A program made the position numbers and the translations under genes. Below the pieces are notes generated by a model. The model made no database searches. It was given only the letters and a program-made list of their open reading frames with translations, and was not told the origin of the DNA. 64,000 nucleotides of DNA from Streblospio benedicti (lineage: Eukaryota > Annelida > Polychaeta > Spionida > Spionidae): contig CM032661.1 of assembly GCA_019095985.1 (NCBI GenBank), positions 19,677,219-19,741,218 of the forward strand, given 5' to 3'. Every line of letters starts with the position of its first letter. Within the stretch, counting starts at the first letter, position 1. Of this stretch, positions 49,672 through 63,600 are shown piece after piece.

Positions 49672-50171
49672 AAATTTTTTGTAAATTTATAAAGGGGCTG
49701 AGGCAAGGTTTTTATTTCTTAATAAATGTTGGTAGAATGTCCTGATCTTTTCTTTGGTATGTGATCAATCATTTGGTTGTATAAAAATATCTTGTAATTT
49801 TGTACCTAGTTTCATGTGTCAACACTCAATACATGCAATTGTATTGCTCATATTTGCCAAAAAATGCTTTTGACAGAGAATTTTAGTGATTGGATGGAAA
49901 AAAAAATTAATTAAGTAATTCCCCAAGAAAATGTACTGCTTAAAAAAATCCCTGAACACTAGCTAGTGCCCTGGTGTCCTGAGCACATACAAAATCCAAG
50001 TCAGGGCACATCAAATCTTAGACTCCTGTGCCCTGATGGGCATGCCATAAAAAAGAACGTTATTATATTTTAGCCAAACCATCATATCCACAATGCCGAA
50101 GATTCTCTATGGTAAAACATACATTGTATAAAATGAAGTTTTCATGTTGATCTGATTCATAGTTGATAATA

Positions 50172-53100
50172 CGGACGAACCGATGTCTCTGTAACCCCCA
50201 GCCTACATAGCTGAAGGAAATCTTCCATTTTTATCATCTCAACCCAGAGGTCCGGGGTTCGAATCCCACCTGAGGACCGGAAATTATTTGGGAGGTCTAA
50301 TGTTCCAGCCTGTTAAGGTCTGTGATTATATGAATAACTGTATACATTTTTTTTTCCCAAGTTTTGCGTGTTAAGGTTTGATTATATGAATAACTGTATA
50401 CATTTTTTTCCCCAAGTTTTGCTTGTGAATTCAATTCTACTCTCACTGTTCTGCCAAGCAAGCTCCTACCACTGTATTGACATAGCTGAAGAGAAATCTT
50501 CCATTTTACTATATCAAGTGGCCCTGACGGGACTCGAACTCACGACCCCAAGGTTGTGAGACCAGAATGATACCATCATCCCAAGCAGCGGGCTGTTAAA
50601 AGGTTACTCGGACGAACCGATGTCTCTGTAACCCCCAGCCTACATACTTGGTCAATTATCATCTCAACCCAGAGGTCCGGGGTTCGAATCCCACCTGAGG
50701 ACGGAAATTTTTGGGAGGTCTAATGTTCCAGCCTGTTAAGGTCTGTGATTATATGAATAACTGTATACATTTTTTTCCCCAAGTTTTGCTTGTGAATTCA
50801 ATTCTACTCTCACTGTTCTGCCAAGCAAGCTCCTACCACTGTATTGACATAGCTGAAGAGAAATCTTCCATTTTACTATATCAAGTGGCCCTGACGGGAC
50901 TCGAACTCACGACCCCAAGGTTGTGAGACCAGAATGATACCATCATCCCAAGCAGCGGGCTGTTAAAAGGTTACTCGGACGAACCGATGTCTCTGTAACC
51001 CCCAGCCTACATACTTGGTCAATTATCATCTCAACCCAGAGGTCCGGGGTTCGAATCCCACCTGAGGACGGAAATTTTTGGGAGGTCTAATGTTCCAGCC
51101 TGTTAAGGTCTGTGATTATATGAATAACTGTATACATTTTTTTCCCAAGTTTTGCTTGTGAATTCAATTCTACTCTCACTGTTCTGCCAAGCAAGCTCCT
51201 ACCACTGTATTGACATAGCTGAAGAGAAATCTTCCATTTTACTATATCAAGTGGCCCTGACGGGACTCGAACTCACGACCCCAAGGTTGTGAGACCAGAA
51301 TGATACCATCATCCCAAGCAGCGGGCTGTTAAAAGGTTACTCGGACGAACCGATGTCTCTGTAACCCCCAGCCTACATACTTGGTCAATTATCATCTCAA
51401 CCCAGAGGTCCGGGGTTCGAATCCCACCTGAGGACGGAAATTTTTGGGAGGTCTAATGTTCCAGCCTGTTAAGGTCTGTGATTATATGAATAACTGTATA
51501 CATTTTTTCCCAAGTTTTGCTTGTGAATTCAATTCTACTCTCACTGTTCTGCCAAGCAAGCTCCTACCACTGTATTGACATAGCTGAAGAGAAATCTTCC
51601 ATTTTACTATATCAAGTGGCCCTGACGGGACTCGAACTCACGACCCCAAGGTTGTGAGACCAGAATGATACCATCATCCCAAGCAGCGGGCTGTTAAAAG
51701 GTTACTCGGACGAACCGATGTCTCTGTAACCCCCAGCCTACATACTTGGTCAATTATCATCTCAACCCAGAGGTCCGGGGTTCGAATCCCACCTGAGGAC
51801 GGAAATTTTTGGGAGGTCTAATGTTCCAGCCTGTTAAGGTCTGTGATTATATGAATAACTGTATACATTTTTTTCCCAAGTTTTGCTTGTGAATTCAATT
51901 CTACTCTCACTGTTCTGCCAAGCAAGCTCCTACCACTGTATTGACATAGCTGAAGAGAAATCTTCCATTTTACTATATCAAGTGGCCCTGACGGGACTCG
52001 AACTCACGACCCCAAGGTTGTGAGACCAGAATGATACCATCATCCCAAGCAGCGGGCTGTTAAAAGGTTACTCGGACGAACCGATGTCTCTGTAACCCCC
52101 AGCCTACATACTTGGTCAATTATCATCTCAACCCAGAGGTCCGGGGTTCGAATCCCACCTGAGGACGGAAATTTTTGGGAGGTCTAATGTTCCAGCCTGT
52201 TAAGGTCTGTGATTATATGAATAACTGTATACATTTTTTTTCCCCAAGTTTTGCTTGTGAATTCAATTCTACTCTCACTGTTCTGCCAAGCAAGCTCCTA
52301 CCACTGTATTGACATAGCTGAAGAGAAATCTTCCATTTTACTATATCAAGTGGCCCTGACGGGACTCGAACTCACGACCCCAAGGTTGTGAGACCAGAAT
52401 GATACCATCATCCCAAGCAGCGGGCTGTTAAAAGGTTACTCGGACGAACCGATGTCTCTGTAACCCCCAGCCTACATACTTGGTCAATTATCATCTCAAC
52501 CCAGAGGTCCGGGGTTCGAATCCCACCTGAGGACGGAAATTTTTGGGAGGTCTAATGTTCCAGCCTGTTAAGGTCTGTGATTATATGAATAACTGTATAC
52601 ATTTTTTTCCCAAGTTTTGCTTGTGAATTCAATTCTACTCTCACTGTTCTGCCAAGCAAGCTCCTACCACTGTATTGACATAGCTGAAGAGAAATCTTCC
52701 ATTTTACTATATCAAGTGGCCCTGACGGGACTCGAACTCACGACCCCAAGGTTGTGAGACCAGAATGATACCATCATCCCAAGCAGCGGGCTGTTAAAAG
52801 GTTACTCGGACGAACCGATGTCTCTGTAACCCCCAGCCTACATACTTGGTCAATTATCATCTCAACCCAGAGGTCCGGGGTTCGAATCCCACCTGAGGAC
52901 GGAAATTTTTGGGAGGTCTAATGTTCCAGCCTGTTAAGGTCTGTATGATTATATGAAAACTGTATACATTTTTTTCCCAAGTTATGTGTGAACAGTGGTA
53001 GGAATGGCAGAACAGTGAGAGTAACTCTCAAATTCACAAGCAAAACTTGGGAAAAAATGTATACAGTTATTCATATAATCACAGACCTTAACAAGGCTGG

Positions 53101-53813
53101 AACATTAGACCTCCCAAAAATTTCCGTCCTCAGGTGGGATTCGAACCCCGGACCTCTGGGTTGAGATGATAATTGACCAAGTATGTAGGCTGGGGGTTAC
53201 AGAGACATCGGTTCGTCCGAGTAACCTTTTAACAGCCCGCTGCTTGGGATGATGGTATCATTCTGGTCTCACAACCTTGGGGTCGTGAGTTCGAGTCCCG
53301 TCAGGGCCACTTGATATAGTAAAATGGAAGATTTCTCTTCAGCTATGTCAATACAGTGGTAGGAGCTTGCTTGGCAGAACAGTGAGAGTAGAATTGAATT
53401 CACAAGCAAAACTTGGAAAAAAATGTATACAGTTATTCATATAATCACAGACCTTAACACGGCTGGAACATTAGACCTCCCAAAAATTTCCGTCCTCAGG
53501 TGGGATTCGAACCCCGGACCTCTGGGTTGAGATGATAATTGACCAAGTATGTAGGCTGGGGGTTACAGAGACATCGGTTCGTCCGAGTAACCTTTTAACA
53601 GCCCGCTGCTTGGGATGATGGTATCATTCTGGTCTCACAACCTTGGGGTCGTGAGTTCGAGTCCCGTCAGGGCCACTTGATATAGTAAAATGGAAGATTT
53701 CTCTTCAGCTATGTCAATACAGTGGTAGGAGCTTGCTTGGCAGAACAGTGAGAGTAGAATTGAATTCACAAGCAAAACTTGGGAAAAAAATGTATACAGT
53801 TATTCATATAATC
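50172..53813. repeat. Array of ~366-bp tRNA-like units, 7 direct and about 2.3 inverted
   Basis: Unit starts (CGGACGAACCGATGTCTCTG) fall at 50172 (odd 437-bp unit), 50609, 50976, 51342, 51707, 52073, 52441 and 52807. After about 52980 the array continues in reverse orientation to 53813, with unit landmarks 366 bp apart (53220, 53586). Units are nearly identical and vary mostly in a T-run. Each unit carries two tRNA-like Pol III B boxes: GGGGTTCGAATCCC on the plus strand, and GTGAGTTCGAGTCCCG on the minus strand near the next unit's start. They therefore sit head to head across unit borders. Cloverleaf pairing is poor, so these are tRNA-derived SINE relics, not tRNA genes. The array is missing from the first haplotype copy. 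Confidence 0.85.
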
Positions 53814-54359
53814 ACCATAAAACATATAAATATCCATAGATAAAACAAAAAGCTAAAATTATATACAATTACATGTATAGACATTAAGAAGTTTAAAATA
53901 TGAAAGGACTGGTGCTATTAATTGAATTTAGAGTTTTTGATAATACCTCATCGGCTCTTTATTAGAGAAATTATCTGAGCCACTGCAAGCAACTTATGAA
54001 ATGGAATATGAAACCCTTTATTAAGATTGAATTATATTATGTTTAATTGTCTTTCGACTAACCACTAACTTTTTTTTTCGGAAAATGCAATATAAATTTT
54101 TTTTTTTTTCTTCAAAATAACAGATAGAAGATTAAATTGCTTTCTCTAAATTCAATTAAATAGCATCAGTCCATTTATATCGTGACAAGTTAATATATAC
54201 AGTTTGTATTACATTTTGTTTATTGCATTTAATAAAGTGGGGAAAAACTAGTTTCATTCATTCATAGTTTCATTCATATAGCTACATATTTTTGCAAATT
54301 TGTACAGCAGATAAGACAGTACAATGCTATGCTAATAAATACACAGGGCATGTGGAAAT

Positions 54360-54580
54360 GGGGGTGTCATATGCTAGGTAAGATATACTAAAGTGGTGGG
54401 GGTCGGAAGTTCATATTTCAGGCATATATTTCGATGTTGGGGGGGTCATATGTTTGATTTGTGAACCCGTGGGGGGGTCATATTTAGATTTACAAATGCG
54501 TGGGGGGGGGGTCATATGTTTGATTTGCAAACCCGTGAGGGGGTCAGAAGTTAGAAACACTGATGTCTAGAAAACTTCCC
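54360..54580 (+). repeat. G-run minisatellite, second haplotype copy
   Basis: Counterpart of 43035-43270 with shorter or longer G runs, showing how unstable the block is between alleles or assemblies. Confidence 0.75.
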
Positions 54581-54697
54581 CCCCAATGCCTTAAATAATG
54601 ACTCAGCCCTAAGGTGTATTCTCTAAATTACAAACCTAACTTTAGAAATCATGCACGACACAAATGAATGTATGATCAAAATATAAATAGGTCATAC

Positions 54698-55173
54698 CTT
54701 AAAATAATCTCCAAAGGACCAATTTCCTAACATCTCAAAGAAAGTATGATGGTAGACATCTTTCCCAACATCATCAAGGTCATTGTGTTTGCCTCCAGCA
54801 CGGATACACTTCTGGCTATTCACCACTCTTTTCAATTTCCCCATGTCACTATTAGGGTCTACCACACCTTGAAATACTGGCTTAAACTGTAACAAACACA
54901 CTTCAGCATTAAAGTTTCACTAGAAACATATAGAGCCAATGAATCTATTGTGGTGGTGATGATTACAAAGATGTGACATGCTAGTCAGTGTAAAAAAAAC
55001 ATAGTACAAAAATGTCAATGACAAACCTGATTCATTCCAGCATTGGCAAATAACAGAGTAGGATCATCAAGAGGATTGTTCCAGATGAATGCCAATATGT
55101 GTGAGCATATTTGTCTTTGAAGAAGTCAATGAACATGGTTCGCAGATCGTTTCGCTGTTAGTGAACTGTCCAT
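54698..55173 (-). pseudogene. AARS1: Duplicate AARS exons 1 and 2 (haplotype copy)
   Basis: Exon 2 copy at 54886-54698 is intact (63 codons, [14 protein letters not shown] to GDYFK). Exon 1 copy at 55173-55027 has the same length as the original. It has one base lost in a G run and one gained in a T run, giving a local frame change of about 26 codons that looks like sequencing error. The rest of AARS is not repeated after it, so this is not a second gene. Promoter and 5' UTR exon copies lie upstream at 56569-56640. Confidence 0.75.
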
Positions 55174-57003
55174 GTTCTTGAGCTGAAACAAATGTCCATA
55201 TTAATTATAAAGTGAACACATTGCAGACTGCATGCAAACTGTATATTTCTGGAACATCGTTGATGATAACACACCTGAGTACCTGACAATCAATCAATCA
55301 ATCAATAAAATCCTCAATGTATTCGAAAGCAGGCCCTAATATTACTCAAATTGGGGTTGTGGCTAAACCTCTCCAAAGCATTTCTGTCATTTGGGTCTAT
55401 TTGACCCGTACCTGCTAAGTCTCTGTACAACTGTCCAGGGTCTGTTGTGGTCCTCCCTTGCCTAATATAATTGTCTACATATTCTTCAAGTTGCCATTCA
55501 TTGATTTTATATTACATTTCATAGAAAAAAAAAATCAGTTTTCCTGTGAAATCTGGACATCAACAGATGCTTGTTTACATACATGTTTTTGAATACATAT
55601 ACTTGCAAGGTACGTGGTTGGTGGCGAAATAGAACTGCTTCTCTTCATATCATGATGAATAATCTTCTTTTTTTTCTTTTCAAATTCATGCACAAGGATA
55701 AAATTCATGATGTACAATGTTTGTTCTGTGATAATTTTAGTTGTTCTAGAAAGTAAGCAACATACGATGCCTGTTATTGTCGTGTATATGGTCAATCAAT
55801 CAAGAAGTATTCTGCAGGTGCACGACCAGAGCATGGACTAGGAACTATATAGTGTGCAGAGGGGTGGCTGTACGCTATAAGGGATACGCCTTTTAACCAG
55901 GGTTCCAAACCTCATACTTGGTGTTGCCACCATCTAGTATTAATTACACTTGACAGAGGCGACACTGTGTTGAGATCAGCAATGCAGTGGCACACGTACG
56001 AGTCGGTACGACGTAAATGTTTGGCGACACCAAGTCTGCAAAGGGCGTGCGACGAACTCACGATGAAGGCAAATCACATTTTTTAACATGTTAACCACTG
56101 CACCAACGAGGCCCATATATGTACGGCTAGGCTGTCTATGTTTATTAATAGGTTCCGCACAATATTAAAAAATTCGGTCACATCCCCCCCATTTTTAGTT
56201 CAGTTCCCCCCGCACTATTTGACGACCATATGCTGTGTCGTTTTGAACCGGTTCGCGGCGGTTGTCAAACCCCGGGTGTCAAACACACAGAAACAATTTA
56301 GTCAATCAATTATGCTTGTTCGACTGATGCGGGGCCCAAGCATCAAAGTACTCTTTTGATTTTTTCCATCTTTGACAAATTAAATATTTTTGACATTTAA
56401 TTTGTAAAAAAATATTTGACAGCTTGTATGGGACTAGGTTGCTCAGTGAAATGGCCAAGAAATATCGTACAAACACTGATAAATTAACTATTGACAAATT
56501 GTCAGCAGAATCTCCTTCACATTATTTTAGTATATTGCATTCTAGTTGACAATGATTACTTATCGTACCTCTTAGTGCAACAATCCTAGAAAAACTGTTG
56601 ATTTTCTGATGAAATGTTCCCACGTGAACCGGAAGTGCCTTGGAACACCTGACCGATAGATTTGATTGATGAGCACTTTCAAATAAAATATCTTGAAATA
56701 AAGGATATGTATGTAAGAATATGATTTACCTCTACCTAGTACCGTTTGTGTTATAGTTTTATATGAGATGAAATTACGATTGATAATGGAAAAAGCACGC
56801 GTAATGTTTTTATGGAAAGAGCCTTTATCATACGCTCTTTCTATGTTGTTATTATAAATTCGGCAGTTAGTGCTCTGACGTTAAGGCTGAAAGTAGTCCA
56901 AAATTGTTGTTGGGGCCCGGGCTGCATCTCACATTCCATAGCAATACATTTAACCGATGAATTCATAAAGTTTTCTAATGTCCCAAACAAGGGCAGCTCG
57001 ATA

Positions 57004-58360
57004 TGTTTTGAACAGACATGACCAAACATCTAACGTAGGCTCAATGGATGCCCAAAATTATTTTAGGGGTCAAAAACGTGTTTTCCGTTGCATACTCAAC
57101 CACATGGAAAAGCACAACCTCATGACCACTCTCCAGCATGGCTTTAGGAAAGACAGGTCCTGTGAGACCCAGCTTCTACAGACACTTGATGACCTCACCA
57201 TGTCGTTCGATAACAAGACCAAAGTTAATGTCAGTCTTAGACTTCAGCCGTGCTTTTGATACGGTACCGCATGAGAGGTTACTAGGTAACCTGGCTCACT
57301 ATGGGATTAAAGGCCCTATCTATGATTGGATCAGGGCCTTCCTTACTGGAAGGACCATGTGGTTGAACATAGATGGAGCATCTTCCCCGGTAGCAGACGT
57401 GCTATCAGGAGTTCCGCAAGGAACCGTGCTCAGCCCATTATTGTTCTTGTTGTACATAAACGACCTACCAGCATGTGTGTCCCCAGGTACGACCGCCCGA
57501 CTAATTGCCGACAATTGCCTGGTTTACAGGGAGATACGCGGTCCAGAGGACCAGGTGGCCTTGCAGAATAACTTGAATACTCTGCAGGATTGGTCCGTTA
57601 GTTGGGGCATGAGGTTTAACGCGAAAAAATGCAACATCATACAGGTTAGTCGATCACAACCTGTCAAGTACTTTTATCGTATATGCGATGAGGTGCTCAG
57701 TGAGTTTGAGAGTGCCAAATACTTGGGAGTGACCTTCAACGCCAACCTGAGGTGGGATAGTCACATCAGCAATGTGACGAGTAAGGCTAACAGCACCCTA
57801 CACTTCATCTCCCGAACACTACGCCACTGTCCAGAGAACACCTGCCAGCTGGCATATTTTGCCCTAGCAAGGTCTTCCCTCAAGTATAGCAGCGCCATCT
57901 GGGACCCATACCTCAGGAAGGACGTTGACCACCGCGAAATGGTAGACGAGCTGCTAGGATAGTGAAGGGACAAGGCCTTAGAGAAAGAGATGTTAGTGTC
58001 ACTGCCCTCCTTAAAGACCTTAAGTGGGAGCCACTACAGGAGCGAAGGAGACAGCTGAGGCTTACCCTAATGTATAAAATAGTATATGGGGAGGTCGCAG
58101 TACCAGCCACCCGGCTCATGCCTGCACACCAATGCACCAGAGCAAAGCACCCGTATAAGTACGCCACCATCAGAACCAACTGCGACATAGCCAAATTCTT
58201 GTTCTTTCCGAGAACCATTCCCGAATGGAATGACCTCGAGGCTAACCTAGTAGAGCCCCTCAGTCGAGTCATTTAAGACCCGACTAGCCAAAACCCTAGC
58301 AATTGCGCCACCCCCTCCGTGGACGAGATACCCACATCGAGGTTTTTCCACTAAAGGAAC
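57004..58360 (+). mobile_element. CR1/Jockey-like LINE fragment, second haplotype copy
   Basis: A 274-codon frame (57138-57962) holds motif A (LDFSRAFDTVPHERLL), motif B (SGVPQGTVLSPLLFLLYIND), motif C as LIADNCLVY, then WSVSWGMRFNAKKC and YLGVTFNANLRWDSHI. A second frame (57962-58276) ends with LLKDLKWEPLQERRRQLRLT and LFFPRTIPEWNDLEA. Endonuclease and ORF1 are missing. Asn in place of the second catalytic Asp, seen in both haplotypes, means the polymerase is dead. The 3' end shows AACAAGAACAAGAAC, possibly the tail. Confidence 0.92.
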
Positions 58361-58369
58361 AAGAACAAG

Positions 58370-60619
58370 AACTGCAATAGGTCCACATAGGTGACACAAA
58401 ATGATGAAAATTATTATATATTTCGAAGGTACAATTAGTATTAAGGTATTTTGGGTCTGAAATCTGTATACATAATGATAAATCTGTATTACTTGGCAGC
58501 CCAGTAAAAGTGTACAGTATTCAAAATCTTAAAATTTTATTTCAATCCTGCTCATGCATACAATTTGCATAATCTTAAAGTTTGAAGGTGCAGATTATGT
58601 TATCTATTATTCATATTTGGAAGAACGTACACATGAAAGTAATTACAAATAGCGGAGAGCATCATGGACATATTTTTTGTTTCAATTACTCATTTACCAT
58701 ATTAAGAAAACAAAACAGAATGTTCTTATATATAAACCATACTTTTTATTATGAAATGGTGCAGTAAAAAATCAACAATAAGAACGTGAACTGAAAATTC
58801 AATACACAGTGATTTGCAAATAAGATAACAAATCAACCTGATGACTTAAATCTACTAGTTGATATTTAAAAAATATTGCATATTATTATGAAAGGAACAT
58901 CTCTCTTACAATGAATCCACGCAAAACACATAACGCTGCAAAATAACTCTATTTCGAAAATACAAATGTCAATGTGACTTATTGGTACAACAATACAACA
59001 TTCATTGATGAAGGTGCCAATCACTAATATTTGGCACATGCATATTATCATGGAACGCAAATTTGCGAAAGAAATCTAACTAGAAAATACAAGTTACACT
59101 GTAACTTCATGGTGCTAATATAAATCATTCATCAATGATAGTGCCAAATACCTTAGTTATTTCAATAAACATCACAACAGAAAAATAATAATGGTCACAC
59201 AGGAAAAATAGCAAACATTGTCATCAAAATTGCATGTACCAGGGGTACTATTTCTACCTGAAATACCTCTTTGTAAACTATTTGCATTGAAAAAATAATG
59301 TTCTTAATGTCAGTAAGTTATGATTCCACACAAAAGTGATGAAACCATATTTACAGTGTAAAACTTATTTTCTAGTTAATTACATAGATCAATGTATTAA
59401 ATTCCAAGTTGTTATGAAGTTTAGGTGCAAAACCTATTTCATAAACCTTTACACAATTGACTATGCTATTGTATTGAAGGCTGTATCAATAAAATTGATA
59501 GAATATTAATTCACTCCAAAGGGGTAATCTGCAGGTTACTTTTGGAAAATGTTACTGGTAATGCTGATTAAACCAGGAAAACCATCTTATCAAATCTAAA
59601 TGCTTCACTTTCACCGGGATGTGTTTCTGTCATACAGGCCTCAAGCCTGAGATACAATCAGATCTATAAATCAATTATACAATTTGAAATTATCATTTAT
59701 TATTACACCGCATCCAATTCACATATAATTCACTCCACATTGACTGATTTTTAAACCTCACATTTCAATTAGAAGGGCATGATACATTCAATTTGTCTTC
59801 TTTTTTATGCCATAAAATAGACAATAACCAATTAAATTGCACATTTTCAAAGTCTATCAAGCTTTCATTATTAAATAAAGGTTTTCTAAAATGAGTTATA
59901 CACCATTATTTGTATGATTTTATCTAAAATAATAAATTTATTTTAACAGTCCTTTACAAGGAATTAAACTACGGGTATTACAAATATCAACATTACAACA
60001 TTCATCATCCAACAATAACAATAGGACATAAAAAGGACATATATATCTGTATATTCATAATTCAAACTATGGTATTTTCAAAACATTCCTGATTTTAAAG
60101 CATCATAAGGAAAATGCTAATGTAAAAATATAAAAAAAGGCACTATTTGTCCTATTCATAACAAAAGCTTATGTGTATTTTGTCATTGTAAACATAATTT
60201 CATCTGTCCTATTATTTGGATCTGAAATTTCATCGTAATTAAACATGATGAATACATAATATGCCATTATCAATCACTTGTTGCATAAATTGAATTGAAA
60301 AATCTAGTGGATTCATACAGTAATTTCCAATCAATAGTGAACACAACAAACACTAAATAAAGTCCCAGCAGAAGCTTTGACATACAGCCGTCTAAGACTT
60401 TACAAATGATAAAGAATCGTCCAATGTCAATGCCTTAGTACACCCCATTCCATGGAAATACAAGACATCTCTGTAACAGATATTATAACAGCACAAATTC
60501 TTTACATAACATTTGTTGTTAAATAATACATTAAGAGTACGAACCAAACTTTCTACTTCTAGCTCCATGTTTATACCAGAACTTAGAAACACAAAGACAG
60601 TTGGTGACAGTCATTTTAT
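58370..60619. other. AT-rich stretch, part probably BPHL 3' UTR
   Basis: No coding similarity on either strand. TTTATT (AATAAA on the minus strand) occurs near 59938 and 59697, but no signal is convincing enough to set the transcript end. Confidence 0.4.
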
Positions 60620-63600
60620 CTATGCTGTAACATAAATGTTTTCTCCTACTGTTGTTCCTGGTAGCTCAACTAAAAACTGCTCTACCAGTGCGTTGAACTC
60701 CTTAAAAAAGTTCAAGTGCAAGTTGTGCTTTCCCTCTACGAAGTTAACTTTTCTGAAAATAAATACAAGCCATATTTTACTTACATTCTACACACACTAA
60801 ACATTTGCATTACGTCTGTGAAATAATTATTCATAAACCTAGATACATATTGCCTGATATATAGGTATAAAACAGCTTACTTTGAATTTTGTATGTGTTC
60901 CTTAATGTAATCTGCATGCATTTCTGGTACAACTGGATCTTTATTACCATGAAGTACTAAAACTGGACACGTGATTTTTGATAGTTCATGTTTGCAGATA
61001 TTACCTGTAAAATGGTAAATATGATTGATATGTGATCTAGATTACATAACAGAGAAAATATAGAGCACAATAAATGAAAAAGAATGCATGTATCATCTAA
61101 TAGTTTCTAAATATATGAGAAATATAAATATAAATCTATCAGCTGACTAAATGCATGGTTACATCAAAAGGTATTTAAATAAGATGATATAACATATCCT
61201 CCAAAATGGTTTAGCTAACAAAGCTTACTGGTTAACATTTTCTGGAGTTAACTATTAATTTTACCACTCAACCCCACTAGAATAAAATTGCAAGAAAAGA
61301 TTATACAACTACCATCATTATCACGGAGAAAGTTAGAAAAGTTATCTATCCATAGTGACCACATTTCTTGAAATTCTTTTTCACCATACATGTCGATAAA
61401 GGGCTCCCTCATCCTCTCGCTCCATTTTGCAATGTCTCTGATGCTTTCGTAGAATGCCACCTGTGAGTATCAATATCAATATAATCTATAAACATCTTCA
61501 GTATAAACATCTATAAACAATTAAACATATATGCCATAATCCAAGTCAATTAAAATGATATTAACTACAATCACGTGAGGAGAGTGATATGGACATACCA
61601 AATGTCAAGTTTGGGAATCTTAACAAAACAGATAAACACAATTACGTAATAATTTGTTTTTAAAAACACAGGTATCAAAAGCACGCCACCTATAAATTTC
61701 CCTGTAAGTGTTTACAATATCAAAAAAGAATTTACAGGAGACAGATTTGTTTTTACCAATGAGTAATACTGGAGAGTAGTAATTTACATAAAGATCATTT
61801 TGTATGTTTGATCGCACAAACAAAAATTTTCAATAAATAAACGGTATCTAACAGGATTTTAAACATATATGCCATAATCCAAGTCAATTAAAATGATATT
61901 AACTACAATCCTCGGAATCTTAACCACCTAGCTATCAAAAAACTCATTTACATGAGTTACCAATGAGTTACTAATTTACCACAAAGATCATTTTGTATGT
62001 TTGATCGATCAATAAATACCGGTATCTAACAGGATTTTCCCCTCAAGTGACCGGTGCAGAATGACTTGTTAATGCTAATGCAATACGTTAACAAGTATAT
62101 TATTATGACCATTTGATTGTATAACAGATGGACAGCCCACAGAAAAACTATGAAATCAACTGATTGCACTCCCTTTTTTTCAAAACGTGAACCTACAAGG
62201 GACAATATACTGTCATTCACTACTTTCATCCCAAGCTTTAATTCGCCGGCACAATAAAATCAATGCGCTACCCTGGAAGCATTTAATTCAAGTGCCATTA
62301 AAACCAAAATATTACATGTAGTCCTCTGAGCTTAGCAAACTGAAATTCACAACAGCAGTAAATCATTTGTCAAGCGAAACAATTCTCATGAAAACTGTCT
62401 TTTCAATGAATCTTAACAGATACAATGAATCTTTGTTTGACAAATGATTTTAAAATGGAAGTGTAAAGAAATGTATTTTCTACATACTCTGGTTTTTCTG
62501 TAAACTTAATTTTTTGTCAATAGTGGCTTACCTCTTCTTTGGTTAAAAATGCATTTGCTCCCCATACCACGGCTTTGTTTACGCGATGGGGATAATGAGC
62601 AGCAAGAATTAGTGATGTGATTCCACCATCACTCCAGCCCAACAAAGAGAACTTGTCATATTTTAGAATCTGTAAATAAATGATGTTTATCTCGTATATA
62701 TGATCTTTGATGATATGCCCATTGCATGACATGGTACAATCCTAGATTGAAGCAGAATGAAAGCTTCTCTTTTGTTTTTGTTTCTGTTTGTTGGAGAATT
62801 GTAAAGAGCGGATCTTATTAATAGCTATTATTTTACCTGCATGAGTTTTGCGGCATCTGCTGCATCACTCTCCAAAAAGTTTCTTTTCCATTCCCGTGGT
62901 GATACCTTACTTCTTCCATAACCTCTCGGATCAAACGCTATCAGAGTGAAGATATCTTTGTTGATATTTTGAAGTTGTGGTAAGAAGTCAGTATTGGCAC
63001 CGCCTAAATGTAATAAATCAAAGGTAGTTGGCATATAAAAAGTATAGACTAAAATAGAAATAGACAGCGCCTATTATGTGAATGTCAATATACCAATACT
63101 TTTTATGATTATGTATTTTTACACTATAAATATCCTTCTTCCATACAGTGATTGACATGCATCTTCCTAAAACTAATAACAAAATGCCTTCATTAATTTG
63201 AACCCTTTTCATGCACATGTTTTTTCAAGCCTGGCGTTACCAAAGAATGTCCTAAACTTGTAGCGCATGTCACAAAACAATTAAAATGCACATTTAGCGT
63301 GTAGAAATCATGTATAGTGTCTGATTAGTGTACATTTTGATTTTTCCTTTTTCATGGGCATGCAGGAATAAAACTCTTTATGCAGTCCCAATGTCACTAT
63401 GCAGTCCCAATGTCACTCGCACCAGAAAATATTCTAATAAAAGTATTCAGTACAAGTACTGAGGGAATTCACTGACCGATTTATTTCAATATGAATAGTA
63501 CACCAAACAAAACAAAAAATGTAAAAGGTGAACCTTGCAACATAGTACAATTGAGTCTATGTTGAATATTCATCTGTTCGAGTTTGACATAATTATCAAA

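Larger units (their letters stand above)
49672..58360. other. Second haplotype copy of 42163-49250 (probable false duplication)
   Basis: Direct-orientation matches, in order: 49674-49945 with 42163-42440; 53815-56829 with 42499-46193; 57004-58350 with 47899-49250. Identity is high with scattered single-base and homopolymer differences. Large differences are discrete insertions: the tRNA-like array (here only), and the 592-bp insertion and the LINE at 46274-47921 (there only). Order, orientation and the 100-N spacer point to unmerged alleles rather than a true segmental duplication. Confidence 0.75.

Noticed and set aside
50609-52980. Regular repeats resembling a CRISPR array
   Set aside because: The 366-bp units are identical throughout with no unique spacers, and the DNA is animal. 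It is a satellite of tRNA-like SINE pieces.
50230-53700. Functional tRNA gene cluster
   Set aside because: B boxes are clear, but acceptor and T-stem pairing fails and no convincing anticodon arm exists on either strand.
54698-56829. A second alanyl-tRNA synthetase gene
   Set aside because: Only exons 1 and 2 and the promoter are repeated. It fits an unmerged haplotype better than a paralogue.
47899-58360. Two similar LINE copies taken as long terminal repeats of one large element
   Set aside because: They encode a reverse transcriptase themselves and belong to the larger haplotype duplication. No LTR element is supported in this window.
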